A DNA stretch of 64,000 nucleotides, from assembly GCF_000002985.6 (NCBI RefSeq), contig NC_003283.11, forward strand, positions 9,796,001 to 9,860,000, in the 5' to 3' direction. Positions within the stretch are counted from its first letter, which is position 1; each line of letters begins with the position of its first letter. The position numbers were made by a program, and so were the translations under genes. This stretch comes from Caenorhabditis elegans (taxonomy: Eukaryota; Nematoda; Chromadorea; Rhabditida; Rhabditidae). Below are positions 36,237 to 47,865 of the stretch, piece after piece. A model generated the notes under the pieces. That model ran no database searches. It was given only the letters and a program-made list of their open reading frames with translations, and was not told where the DNA came from.

Positions 36237-36749
36237 TATGTTATCATCTCTTCTGATGTTGTGGCACTTTCAGTTAAAAATAATTCTGTAACCGTAAATC
36301 AATAATGAAGTTCAACATTATACATGGGCCTCATCGGTAGGTGGAGAAAACGATTGACTTAAAAAAACGACGACATAACGGATAAAAAATATTTTGAACA
36401 ATTTCTATGGATTCAAAACATTTTGAAATGTTCTTTTTGTATAATTACATTAAAATGTACAATTTCCTAGTTATTGAAAGCGGAGTATCTCCAGTGGTAA
36501 AATATTTAAAATCATCAAAACGCATTTTTTAAAGATGACGTATTTTTTTCAATTCTCCAATAATGGCGAAAACTCCGTTTTTCACATATAAAAATATTAA
36601 AAATCGACCAGAATAAAAATGTGTCTACAAACTTTTGACTGAAACTTTTGAGCAATGAAAAAATTTTATTGGTATTTAGCATGCATTTTTTAATGTATTT
36701 AGATAAAATCCAATCAGACGATACTCCATTTTTTATGAATCAATTTTAG

Positions 36750-38000
36750 TCATGGCAGATTTGCTAATGATCGGACGGTTATGGAATTAATTGTTTCTGT
36801 TTTTTTGAATATTGGATGGACCAAATAAAAATAGCAGGATACAATGCCGACCCGGAAATCTATAAAAAATGGCCGCATAATCAAGATATAGGAATGATAT
36901 TCCGGATTCATAAGACTCGACATCTGAAATCAATGAATCTGCTGTAATCCGTCGAGACAATTGAAAATTTACCGTTATAATTTGAGTTAAGAGAGATGGT
37001 ACCAGGATTAGAAAAATAGTCACGGTCAAAGTGACTTCTCCTTTCGTTTTATGATATCGACAATCAGAAGAATTCCTGAAAACATTAAAAAATAAGATGA
37101 TAATAATTTAGGAGATTGCAGAAATTCATTATATAGACAAAAAGTTTAGTTTTATAGATTCATGACAAAGTTTCATGTTGAAGCTTACAGTAATTTCCGC
37201 TTACGTAGCTTTACAATCATCAGACAAGTTGTGAAAACAATTGATAACATCATTAAACTAGAAAAAGTTGCATTTCCGATAGACAAGTGAGTCTGGAATA
37301 TGTTCATCTATTCAGTTTAAGAAAAAAGGCATATGTTGTAAATTTGTTCACTCACATTTCCATACACATTATCAGTGGTTATAGTAATGGCACCTTTCTG
37401 ATATGGAAAGTCTAACTGCATGCAAACAACTTTCGATGTTATATTTGGAAATGCTGAAACGGAACTGAGCACATATGTGGCAGGACCCCAGAAGACAAGA
37501 AATAATATACATAACTGGTATATCTTCAATAGATTTCATTTTTGTAAATTTAATTGTTGAATATTTACCTTATTTTTCTCATTGAACAGAATGAGAGTTC
37601 TTGTGGAACAAAACAAAACTGTATAAAGTTGAGATGAATAATTTGAAAAGTAATAAACTGCAACTAATAAGGGAACAATACTTTCAGCAGGGTCCAACGT
37701 AGCACAAAAATAAGTTAAAATTGTTGTGGAAGGTATTCGAACAAGAACATAATCGAAAAATATGAAAACCAAATTCCAGATTTGCATCCATATAAAGGAT
37801 CTAAAAATGAATGGGTGAATTTCTTGAGGAGATGTAGACACATATTTATTTTTATAAAAAATTAGAATTTTTGACAGACAATAAATCGATGGGATGCATG
37901 GAATTGTAGTTAATCCAACAATTATTGTGACGTAATCAAATTGATAGTCAAATGTTTTGAAATCTGTTAAATTTCCAACAGAGATCTGAGTGAGTTGCAT
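36750..38000 (-). CDS. Sru-type receptor, divergent; C-terminus probably frameshifted
   Basis: Minus-strand exons 38000-37569, 37523-37356, 37292-37189 and 37075 onward match the structure of the genes at 7476, 9461 and 38463 (exon 3 is 104 nt in all four). The product begins MQLTQISVGNLTDF and has VRIPSTTILTYFCA, the usual pre-TM3 turn. In exon 4 the open frame continues to a stop at 36787 but loses similarity after about 36905. The family's TM7 and tail are plain in the next frame: MRPFFIDFR, IVSCYFYLVHPIFKK, ending with TGA at 36752-36750. That frame has a TGA just upstream and no AG acceptor to enter it. I read this as a one- or two-base frameshift. A truncated but functional receptor is unlikely. 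Confidence 0.65.
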
Positions 38001-38462
38001 TTGTGATGCAGAATTATTTGTATTAGCTTTCAATGAGCCAATTGATTGTTACGGCTCTGAGCTAAAATTTGTTACACAGGAACTTGTTCTTGTCTTTCGA
38101 TGGACACCTACTATTCTGCTAGACAGGAAATTAAAACAGCTATTACATCAGTTTTCTATGAACATTGAATAACTATATTCTGATATTCGAAGCTATATAT
38201 GTTAATTTACAGTTCAATTTGCACTTCAGTAAAAAATATATTTCTGCTTAACTAAAATATCTAGTGATTAAAAATCCCATTATCAAAAGATGTGTAAATT
38301 GTCATGAAACTTGTGAAAACTTCAACATAACATAGTTTTTCTCTTTGAACTGAGAAAAGTCTTGGAGCTAGGAAACCGTTTAATGCAATTTTAACATCAA
38401 CATTTTATTTTCAGATTTACAATTGAACTACCATTTTAAATACTAAAAACCCGGAACAAAAT

Positions 38463-40045
38463 TTATTTCTGACCACTCTCACATTCAACCCTATTCAATT
38501 GTTTCTTTTTAAAAATCTGATGAGTGAAATAAAAATAGCATGAAACGATATGAGCTCGAGCATCTAAGCAGATACACCGAAAAAGGAAGATATATGGATA
38601 AAGACCGTAAGCGAATATATCAACAATCGACAGAATTGCAGGCATTACAATAGGAAGGATAATAAAAATCATTGTTGCAGTCAGTACCTTCTCAGATTTT
38701 GAATTGTAGGTACGATGCAACTCAGCGCTTCTGTAAATAAGTTTAAATTACTTTGCAATTCCGTTAATTCATTTTTCATTGATCACTTACAATTTTCGCT
38801 TCTGATGTAGTTTTGCAAACATGAAAATCGTTGTAACAACGATCAAAACAATCATTGCATTTGTGGAAATTGCATATATTATTGCATAAACTGGCTGGAA
38901 AACATAAACTTTGACACTTGTGTATTCAAAAATAAACCTACCATATCCATCCGGCTGGCCGTTATAACAATTGAACCAAATGGATATGGAATTCCCATTT
39001 GAAAACAAGAAGTTGTGAGAAGCAAATGAGGAATACCGAGAGAATGACCAAAAACAATAAGAATTGGGCAGACAATGTCAAACACTTTTGATATTATCTT
39101 CAAATTGTTTTTTTACAATTTATGGTAAACGCTTTTCGTAATAATTGAAGATTATTGAAAACCCCCGATTATTTGGAAAACCTATCTAATCCCTCTCACT
39201 AGATGCTCTGCATTCTGAAATTTCGAAAAACTTCGAGAAAGTAATTAAGAATATACGCAAAGTATAAAAAATGTCAAGAATATCGAAATGATAATAAAGT
39301 GCAAGTAGCGCGAGGCCAAAAAAAGGCCATAGGCTCGATCTGGGATTTTTTGCGAGTTTCAATCGAACGTTCGTGTACTTTTCTTATAATTCTTATTAAT
39401 AAAAGTTATCGGCAAATCGGCACCAATTCTTAACCACCTTTAGTCACTTTCTAGCTGCCATTAGTTTTCAACCACCTTCCAACCAACTTTCGCGAACTGC
39501 CACCAATTCTGTCAAGTTCTCCAAAACTTTTGAATTTGTTTATTGACTACGACCGGGCTGATCGGGAATCCATTGTTTTTTGAAGTTTTTTAATAGTCAC
39601 CTACATCTTTCTGATATTCATCCGCATACAACAACGCAACTCTTTGAACACAAAACGCCAATGTTAAAAGATGAGATGTATACACACATCCTGTGAATAG
39701 CAGTGTTAATATTTTCAATGCCACCTCTGGTTTATAAAGAGAGCAATATGAAGTAAATATTGATGTAAGTGGAATTCGAACAACTAGAAAATCCAGTAAA
39801 ACGTGAAATGCATTCCACAACTGCATGAGCAAGAATATCCGAAAAACATCAGCTCGCAAGCCACTTTTCAGCACATCAGAATTTCTATTCTTCAAATAAA
39901 AAATACACATTTTTAATGTAACTCCAAAAGAAAATATAGTGTAGGTAGCAGTAACAATAGTAAAAATAGTGAGAATATTGAATGAGTATGCAAAATTATA
40001 ATACTCTGGGAGGTTATCAATTGGATTGAATCCGTAAACGGACAT
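38463..40045 (-). CDS. Sru-type 7TM chemoreceptor (copy 3 of divergent subfamily)
   Basis: Minus-strand exons 40045-39605, 39097-38942, 38894-38791 and 38730-38463 give about 322 residues. Exon lengths 441, 156 and 104 are identical to those of the plus-strand pair at 7476 and 9461, so this is an inverted third copy about 30 kb away. It starts MSVYGFNPIDNLPEYYNF, keeps LVVRIPLTSIFTSYC, the CFQMGIPYPFGSIVIT loop and THQIFKKK near the end. The first intron is long here (507 bp) compared with about 47 bp in the others. Exon 2 follows a TTTGAAG acceptor. A 5-residue upstream ATG (MITFK) is in frame; I chose MSVYG by comparison. Confidence 0.83.
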
Positions 40046-41978
40046 TTTGAAAGTAATCACCAGACTATAGTGATATGGAAGTGGATATGAAGTGGAAGAA
40101 AAACGTGTGCTGGCTATTCATAACTTGATTTAGTGATTTATGGACAAAATGTACTGAGAGTGACACTGCTAACCAAATTCTGAGTCGCGAGACTTTTCGG
40201 AGTGAATTGATACACAATTGATATCTGATTATTATGATTCAAAGATCAGTGTTCAAAACATTTTCTTTCCAGAGATCTGTAACAATTTTTTCCTAGAGTG
40301 AACTTATAGAGTACTCTTATTTAATAAAGATTATAAAGTAACAATAGATGAATGATTGAAAAAATAGACTTTGCACATTGTTCAGATTTTTCCATTTATC
40401 AAAAGTATAAAAAGTTGAGTAGCACCATTTAAAGATGAACCGAATGTAGATTTCATCGTCAACCAACCGTTGACAACAATGTATATGTAGATGTCTACAT
40501 GTTTTATATCAACAAGTACGACGAGGTACGTGATGTTCTAAATAGTAGACAATTTTATGTTTTCACTTTTTTTCAGTATTTGAAATCGTGCATCTTGTTT
40601 TGTCATTTATTAGTTTTCAAAGTCTGAGTTAAAAACAAAGAGCGTTCATAGCAAAAGTACAAAAAACTCAAAGTCTATGTTCATGTATGAAACTTAATTT
40701 CTCATTGCAAAAACCACTTAACCATTTACTCGGAAAAATTACAAAGCTACAATGTTACTGATCTAGGTCTGCACACGAAATACTCATTTGTGCAAGCTGT
40801 TATTCTTTGCAGGTACATTTGTCGCAATTTTCAACAAATAAATAATGAATAGTACTTCATCAGTCAGGTATTGTGATACTCTCCAATTGCCATTATCATA
40901 AATGTTCATATATCTTCCACGCGATTAGAACTTGATAAAAAGGTACATATGGGAACGACCCATAAGTATCTTTTTTGTACTTTAATATGTTCTTAACTCC
41001 TACAATTAAGACTGTCTTGGATCTTTTCATGTTTCCTTTTAATTTATTGCTTGAAACCACCTTCCCCCATGAACTAAACAAATATAGGTACTTGTGTATT
41101 ACATGCCCTCATTTTAATAGTAATTTTTTAAGCCATGAAAAATAAAAACGTGAACCACAATTTGTATTTTTAGGCTTAGGAAATAACATTTTCTAAGCCT
41201 AGAGAGGAAAAATGTATATCACGTTTATTTTAATTGGAAAAATTAATGACAATTTAATTTAATTTGAAAATGAGGGCATGTAATACACAAGTACCCAAAT
41301 ATAATGAGCATTTCCGCTATTGGCACGCGAGTAACCATAAAGTATGACTGTGTGATGTTTTCATGCCTTTTAATATTATTTTAATTCATATTAAGCTAAT
41401 TTAACATAAATAGCTCGTCTAAATTTAAAATCTGAGAGTTTAGTGAGAATACGCTAAAAATATACAACCTTCAAATGAATATGCTGCCTGAAAACTTTAC
41501 CTTAAGAATCATGAAACATTATTCAAAAATACAAGTTTTTTTCTGATCAAAGAGATCACAATTCCGCAATTCAAAAGTCATTTATTTTTAGAGCATATTC
41601 GATTTATAGGTTAATGGCATTTGTAATGGTGTTTGATTATTTGAAAGTAAACCTTTATAACACATGTTTGACTTTTTGAAAAATATAAACTGACGTTGGG
41701 TTTTATATAAAATGTATTTATTTTATCATCAGGTTTCGATTTTACAAAATTAATTTTTTTTTTTGGAAAGCTTCACTTCAACCGATCTGGCAAACTTTTC
41801 GATATGTGTTTTGCGCTTTTTCGGGGAAAAAACTGTGATTTTTTAGATAGTTTGATTTAGTAAGCCTAATCACATTTAGACATTCTTGGAGCTTATTAGT
41901 TCAAGAACTTTTATCCGTGACTGGTTCACATTGTTATATTAAATTTTTAGATATAACAACTCAACTGAGATTGACAAT
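40046..41978. other. Intergenic with one MITE
   Basis: AT-rich spacer between the divergent sru and srsx genes, holding the hairpin MITE listed separately. No gene recognised; a 61-codon minus frame at 40896-41081 has no support. Confidence 0.5.
41087..41295. mobile_element. MITE with 8-bp target duplication (hAT-like)
   Basis: A 209-bp element bounded by about 28-bp inverted repeats (GGTACTTGTGTATTACATGC at the left end, its complement at the right end 41268-41295). It is flanked on both sides by the same octamer CAAATATA, at 41079-41086 and 41296-41303. An 8-bp target duplication is the mark of hAT-superfamily insertion. The centre holds a second hairpin: TAGGCTTAG at 41173 paired with CTAAGCCTA at 41193. 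No coding capacity. Both the terminal repeats and the duplication look nearly perfect, so the insertion is probably young. Confidence 0.85.
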
Positions 41979-43508
41979 ATGACCACAGATATTGACATTG
42001 AAATAATCCGTACTTGTTTGTTGATATTTGCTGTTATTGGGATTTTTGGAAACGTCAATATTATTTGTGCAACTTGGAAGAACAAGACACTTCAACATAA
42101 GTGTGGTGAGTTTTTAATTTATAGTTTTATTTTTAGCCTAAAAGTTTGTTCCGGGCCACATTACTGTCTTCAACTTTCAGGAATCATGCTTGCTATACTG
42201 GCGTGTTGTGATTCTCTTTGTCTGCTCAATGAGTTTCAATCATTCCTTCGGATGACTCTAAAACTGGGAGGCACTACATTAAAGTTTAACTCGCATTTGT
42301 ATTTTATCTTGATTAAACTAGTTTTAGAAATTGCTTCTGGGCAAACTCTTCTTATGTGTTTATCGAACCATTAGAAGTTTATATGATTTTTGTTTTGGCT
42401 GTAGATAGACTCATTGCTTTAAACTTTGTGGTTTATTATCGTACCGTGAATAGGAACAAATATATTTTAGCTTTGGTTACACCTGGTATTCTTTTTGGAC
42501 TTGCATTTCTTGTAAGTTGTTTTTCAAAGAGAATGATGATCTGAGATTTCAAAATATTCAGATTGTAAGCATGTTGCTACTTAATAATTTAAAAGTGGAA
42601 CCATGTATTCTACCAAATGCTATGCCAGAAAATGTTTGATACATAATTAATTTTGTAAATCGCTGAACTAATTTTTAGGTCTCAAGCTTCTGGAATCAAT
42701 ACAATTTGTGGGGCGCTATTGTGACTATTGTGGTTTATGTTTATACGTACTTGGTAGTTTACTGTTGTGGTAAGTTGGCGTGAATAAAATAAAATACAAA
42801 CCGTATCTCGGAAGTGGCCAACTACGCTTTGACCTACGTTGTTTTCATATTTTAATTGATTCAAAACTATTTATCAGAACGGAGGCATTGGTGTAAAATA
42901 TTGTCTTTATTGCCTGAAAATAATTTTTATGTGCATTAATGTTTTACATGATTGTGAAATCATCTTTTTTTTTTATTGAATAGCATGTTAAAAATTAGAT
43001 TAGGCATAAAGATAATTCCATATTGTTAACACTGATCACATAACTGCAGAATAATTTCATTTTTGATAACATCAGATTTTCAGCGTTCAAAAACAAAACC
43101 GAAAAGAATATTATGATCCAGAAAGCAATTCTCAACACAGTTATTGTGGGTGCCGCGGTGTTCTCCATATCATCAGTGTTATCTGCATCGCTAATTGCAA
43201 TTACGAGCAATATGAAAAATCCTCCGTTGGATCCAGATACAGTTGCAACTTATGCTGTTATTCCAGGTTAGTAGTGTCGAGAATAAAGAATGTGAAGTAG
43301 AAGAGAAGAGACCATTTTAAACTTCAATATTTTAGGACTCGTTTCTTACTCCTGTAATTTTTATGTGTACTACTGGCGTAGCACCGATTACCGTAATGCT
43401 TTCATCAAACAATTGTGTTGTGGAAAAGTGTTGACAACTCAAGAGGCAGTGGTTTCTACTATGTCAGTTTCCAATACTACATTTTCCAAGCGAGCAACTC
43501 TTCTCTAA
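41979..43508 (+). CDS. Srsx-type 7TM chemoreceptor
   Basis: Exons 41979-42105, 42181-42283, 42328-42511, 42679-42769, 43084-43266 and 43336-43508 join in phase to exactly 287 codons with the stop. It has a rhodopsin-like look: FGNVNIICATWKNKTLQHKCG in TM1 and the first loop, LAILACCDSLCLLNEFQS in TM2, the conserved NCFWANSSYVF before TM3, VLAVDRLIALNF at the end of TM3 (a DRL in place of DRY), and SCNFYVYYWRSTDYR at the TM7 end (YSCNFYVY in the NPxxY position). These fit Srsx, a solo nematode chemoreceptor family related to neuropeptide receptors. Intron 2 (42284-42327) has a weak GTTTAA donor, chosen because it alone restores NCFW; the open frame running past it to 42374 is false. Confidence 0.82.
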
Positions 43509-45691
43509 AATTGAATTGTGTACTATTCAACATTACAGCCCAACCGCTCTTCCGTCACCCATTATGAATAAAAGACCAACTGGTTTAATTACTATTTCTG
43601 GAGGCAGCTGAATTTTTTTTCTTATGAAATTGTAAAACTTTCGCATGTTGTGACTAAAAATAAATTTTGAATTTTGAATTTAATTATTGTAAAGTAACCA
43701 CTTCATAAATGATGTTTATTCAGCGTTGGGATTAAAAACAGTTTCTAGACGACACAGTGTCTCGGTATGTTGATATCACAACGATGTTTTGAATTTTTAG
43801 ATTTTGTAACGGTTGGTTGTCAAAATAAGTAGTGGGTAAAACATCCGGAAAATATTGACCATGAAAAAGCAACTCGACGTCTGCATTCTATTCTAATCAA
43901 GAATTTTTCAAATACGGCCTCACTTTGGTACGCTTCTTTAAAAAAAATCTGTCTTGAACCTAAGATACGTTTTCAATTCGAGAAGTATAATAATCTCACA
44001 TTTCCAATAAACTCGTTCCACTTTTTAAACCATTTTTTATGTTTTCTGGCAACACGACAACTTTACATAAGGAAGTATTTTATTAATTTTTGAGACATTT
44101 CAATGATCGTGTAGAGAACTTGAATTTCAAAGCGGATTTCTTTAAACTTTGACGGAAGATATTTCTACTATTTTCACTTGATATCTGAAAAATCAAAACT
44201 ATCTGTCTGGCCTGTTCAATTACTGCGTCTATAAAATTTGGAGACTAGTTAAATAGTAAGCAAAAACAATAATTAGAAGTCCTTGTGATCAGTTCCTTGA
44301 TCTGAAGCAGTCTAAAGACATATCACTTGTGAGATTATTGCTTTTACTTGTTTTACTCAGTATTAGTAACTTTATATTATGAAATACAAAACAAGTTCGA
44401 GAATCCCATGGACAATCGGTTGAAAGTTTTAAAAACAACAAGAAAAAAAAATGAATTTACGCTGAGAAACGAAGGAACAAACAAGTTTTGCAAAGACTTT
44501 TTGCTCAACCTAATATTAGGTTGGTTAATACGTTTTGTCGTTTTGTCGTTTTTTCTCAGTTTAGATTTTTTCTCATATTTTTTTGTGGTTGTATGGAAGA
44601 CTGTTTGCAAACTAACTGTAAACTAACTGTAATTGTAGCTGTAAAGCCTATCAATATCAATCATACTTCCGCATATGACTCCAAAACCAGTCGACAGATA
44701 AAAATACGATAAACAGCGAAATAATTGTATGTTAATTTAAAGCGTTTAATCATTTACTTGATTGATATTTCACGTATTTTTTGCAAGGTAAACGCCGCCA
44801 AAGAAATCAATTTATATAGTTTTGTAAAAAAATTGAAAAATACTTCAAGATTCAATTATTCTGTCCACAAACCCAACTCGGACTTGCAAAAATGTTTACA
44901 AAATCTGGGTTAGCAAATACGGATTTATACTCAAAAACACTTAGCGGTTTTTCTCAGAAATTTGTTTTTTTTTTAATTTTTTCACAAATTCAAAGACCTC
45001 ATATCTTTGCAAGTATAGTAAATATTATAAAAGTTAGAATTGCAAGAAGTGCTTAAAATTAACATACATTTTTTTGTTAGAGAAACATTTTTTGATCTGT
45101 TTTGATTTCAGAAGAGAACTAAACTATGTGAGAAAGTCAAAAAGTCCCAAGTAGTAACACCGCATAGATCATCCTTACCCTTCTGAAAATTCCATTGATT
45201 AGTAAAAACCTTACAGAAAAATATTAAAACGCATATTTAGCTAAGGTAGATTATTAAGTATGAGTAAACAGCCACATAACATAGTGACAGAAAACTTGAT
45301 TAGATTTTGATATATTCTGTTTTGTCCACATTTTATGAGATGTTATCAGTTCACAGAATTTAGTGCCTAAATACCGCATTCGTTTTCTTTCCGCGTTCAC
45401 TTTTCATTCACGTTTTTTAGTCAATTAATTTTAAAAAAATAAAATTGCGTTTTAAATTATTGGAAACTGATTAGAAAATTTATAAGTGATCTAAGATTAT
45501 TAAATTCAGAAGCCCATACCCCCGTGCGCTTTCTACCCTTTGGATTGTCTGGAGTGTGGGCGACTGCCAGCATTTCAATTGAAGTTTAATAGAATACTCT
45601 TGCCAATTTTTCTTGAAGTTTTAAAAACATCATTATTGCTCACATTTTAGTTCATCAAATATTAATATAATTAAAAGTTCAAGAGTCAATC
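43509..45691. other. Intergenic, no supported gene
   Basis: Overlapping open frames at 44348-44913 on both strands are low-complexity, AT-driven and lack splice logic. The 3' flank of the srsx gene includes AATAAA near 43660. No repeat with clear ends was seen. Confidence 0.45.
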
Positions 45692-47179
45692 ATGGAGGAA
45701 TCAATTCACGGAATGCAAGAATATCAAAGCTTTCAATATAAATTCACATTTTCCACGACTCAAGCAGTGTTCCAGCTGACCTACATGACACCTACTATTG
45801 TAGTCATGCTGAAAATCTTCATGTCATTCCGTGGGCCAAGCCATTGGAATAGTGCTCACACAATGAATCATCATATTTATGTTATTATTATGCTATATTT
45901 TTTATTTGTAAGTTTTTTTTTACCTTTCAAGTACTCGAGAAGAAAGTGTTGTTTCTGAATAATTTCTCAAATATGAGGAAATATCAATTAAACAATTTTT
46001 GAAACGCTTTTTCAAATTCTAGACTGTGCGACAAAATCGGAAAATCTAGACCTGACTGAAATGAAAACATACTTATAAAATAATACATTTAAACTGTAAC
46101 GTATGTATACTCTCTGAAACTTGAAATTATCCATAAAATTAGTTTTCCATTTTTTCGTTTATGGATAACGGACTAATGTTATGTTACCAAAAAGTTTGCT
46201 GTTCTAGTTTTCTGTTTTTCAGAACACTTTATTCTTTCTGTCAGATTTTCTACGATTCTCATTGCCCGCCACTGGGATTCTGACTTCCTGGTCTGCCAGC
46301 ATTCAACCCAATCATTTTTTGAATCTAATTTTCTTTTTTACTTTTTATTTCAATTACTGTATTCTAATTCTTCCACTTCTACTATGTTTGATCAGATTGA
46401 TTATTCTAATTTATCCGAAAGATCACCCCATGGTTAATATTTTATACTTTATTTGCAATCAACATATGTTTTTAGATTTGCTCCAAAATAATGATAATTT
46501 CACTTCCACTGTTATTTCTCATTCCACTTTGCTGTACTTCATTCATGATTCCTGCTCTCGGATACTGTAGACAAATGGGTTCTCCTTTGAATTACGGCGC
46601 TACGTATATATACTATTCTGGCGGATGGGATGGAGTGAGACCAAGTTAGATTTACCAATAATTGCATAATTTTTAGTGGCGAAACTCCTACATTCATCTG
46701 GTTATGTCTATTGTAATGTGTTCATTGACAATTTTGTGCTCCGTGGTTATGTTGTTTAAATTGAGACAATCTGTGTTCAGCAATTCGTAAGTTTATATGA
46801 AATTTATTAAAATGAAAATTATTGTTCAGGTCAGCAAGAACAAAAGAACAATCAAAACGAGCAGAATCGTCATTATCATTCACTATGATTTCGTTTATTA
46901 TTCCATTTATAAATAATACAATGCTGACGGTATGTGTTTCAAATTACTTTTAGTGGATTAATTTTCAATTAGAAAATTGATATTCAGATAGTGTATCTCA
47001 CTTTTCCTGGATGGGTGTATCATATGATGATATTTCGTCCATTTGGAAATGATTGTGAGACCGTGATGATGCCGTGGATTCTTTATATGACCCATCCCAT
47101 GTTTCGTCGAAAACGAACAATAAGCCAGTCTACGGCAGTAACGACTATACCGAGAATGAATTCGCCAATAATGCATTAA
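45692..47179 (+). CDS. Sru 7TM chemoreceptor
   Basis: Six exons, 45692-45907, 46223-46432, 46476-46634, 46677-46786, 46830-46929 and 46988-47179, give about 328 residues. It starts MEESIHGMQEYQSFQYKF. Canonical Sru motifs: LPATGILTSWSASIQPNHF, LIRLIILIYPKDHP, GYCRQMGSPLNYGA, a YYSGGWDG turn, and RPFGNDCETVMMPWILYMTHP, followed by MFRRKR and a Thr/Ser-rich tail. The first intron is 315 bp. It carries the largest number of introns among the sru genes here. The pseudogene at 31154 has the same six-exon plan and is a near relative in sequence. Confidence 0.87.
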
Positions 47180-47865
47180 TTTAATAAAAAAGTATTTAGA
47201 AAAATGTTGGGCTATAAGTTCCAAAAAACAGTATTGTTCTTACTATTATAGAATGACTTGAAATTCTCTGAAAAAAAAATTCACGAATCCTAGACGCGCT
47301 ACCGGCTGTGACGTTGAACAACTTCCAGTAATAAACTTAACGTTGTTGTAATGTAAACAAAACACAGAATTTGTAGAACTGAAAATTCAAAATGAACGAA
47401 ACAATTTTTAAAGTATGTACAGCAATATTTTTTGGGATTGTTTTTAACCCACAATAATAAAAATTTGTTACAAACGAATTTCATTACATTTTGGTACTTT
47501 TTACGCAAATAAAATGTTTGAAATCAAATTATCTCAAATTATCCTACTTGCAGTTTTATAAGAAAAAAAAAGTACGTGATTTTATAAAATAGTTTGTTTC
47601 TAAAGCTTGTTCTAATGAAGTTCAGCTTGACCAATATGCCACTAATATCCCTATTTGCACACTTCTACATCCAGAAGTTAAGTGGGAGTAATTCTCGGTA
47701 ATTTCATGAAAACGTTTGTGTCGTAAATTACAAATCTACGCGAGTTCTCTGGAGTCTTTGCTCTTTTTTTTTGGTTGACTTGTCACCACTGAACAAAGCC
47801 ACTCCCCCTCTACTTGTTCTTTCCAACCCATTCCTGTGCCATCGAAAATTTACTTTTAGGGAAAA
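47180..47865. other. Intergenic, no gene recognised
   Basis: Short spacer between two tandem sru genes, with an AATAAA near 47182 for the upstream gene. Nothing else recognised. Confidence 0.5.

Noticed and set aside
44348-44913. Several open frames on both strands
   Set aside because: Mutually overlapping, low-complexity and unsupported.
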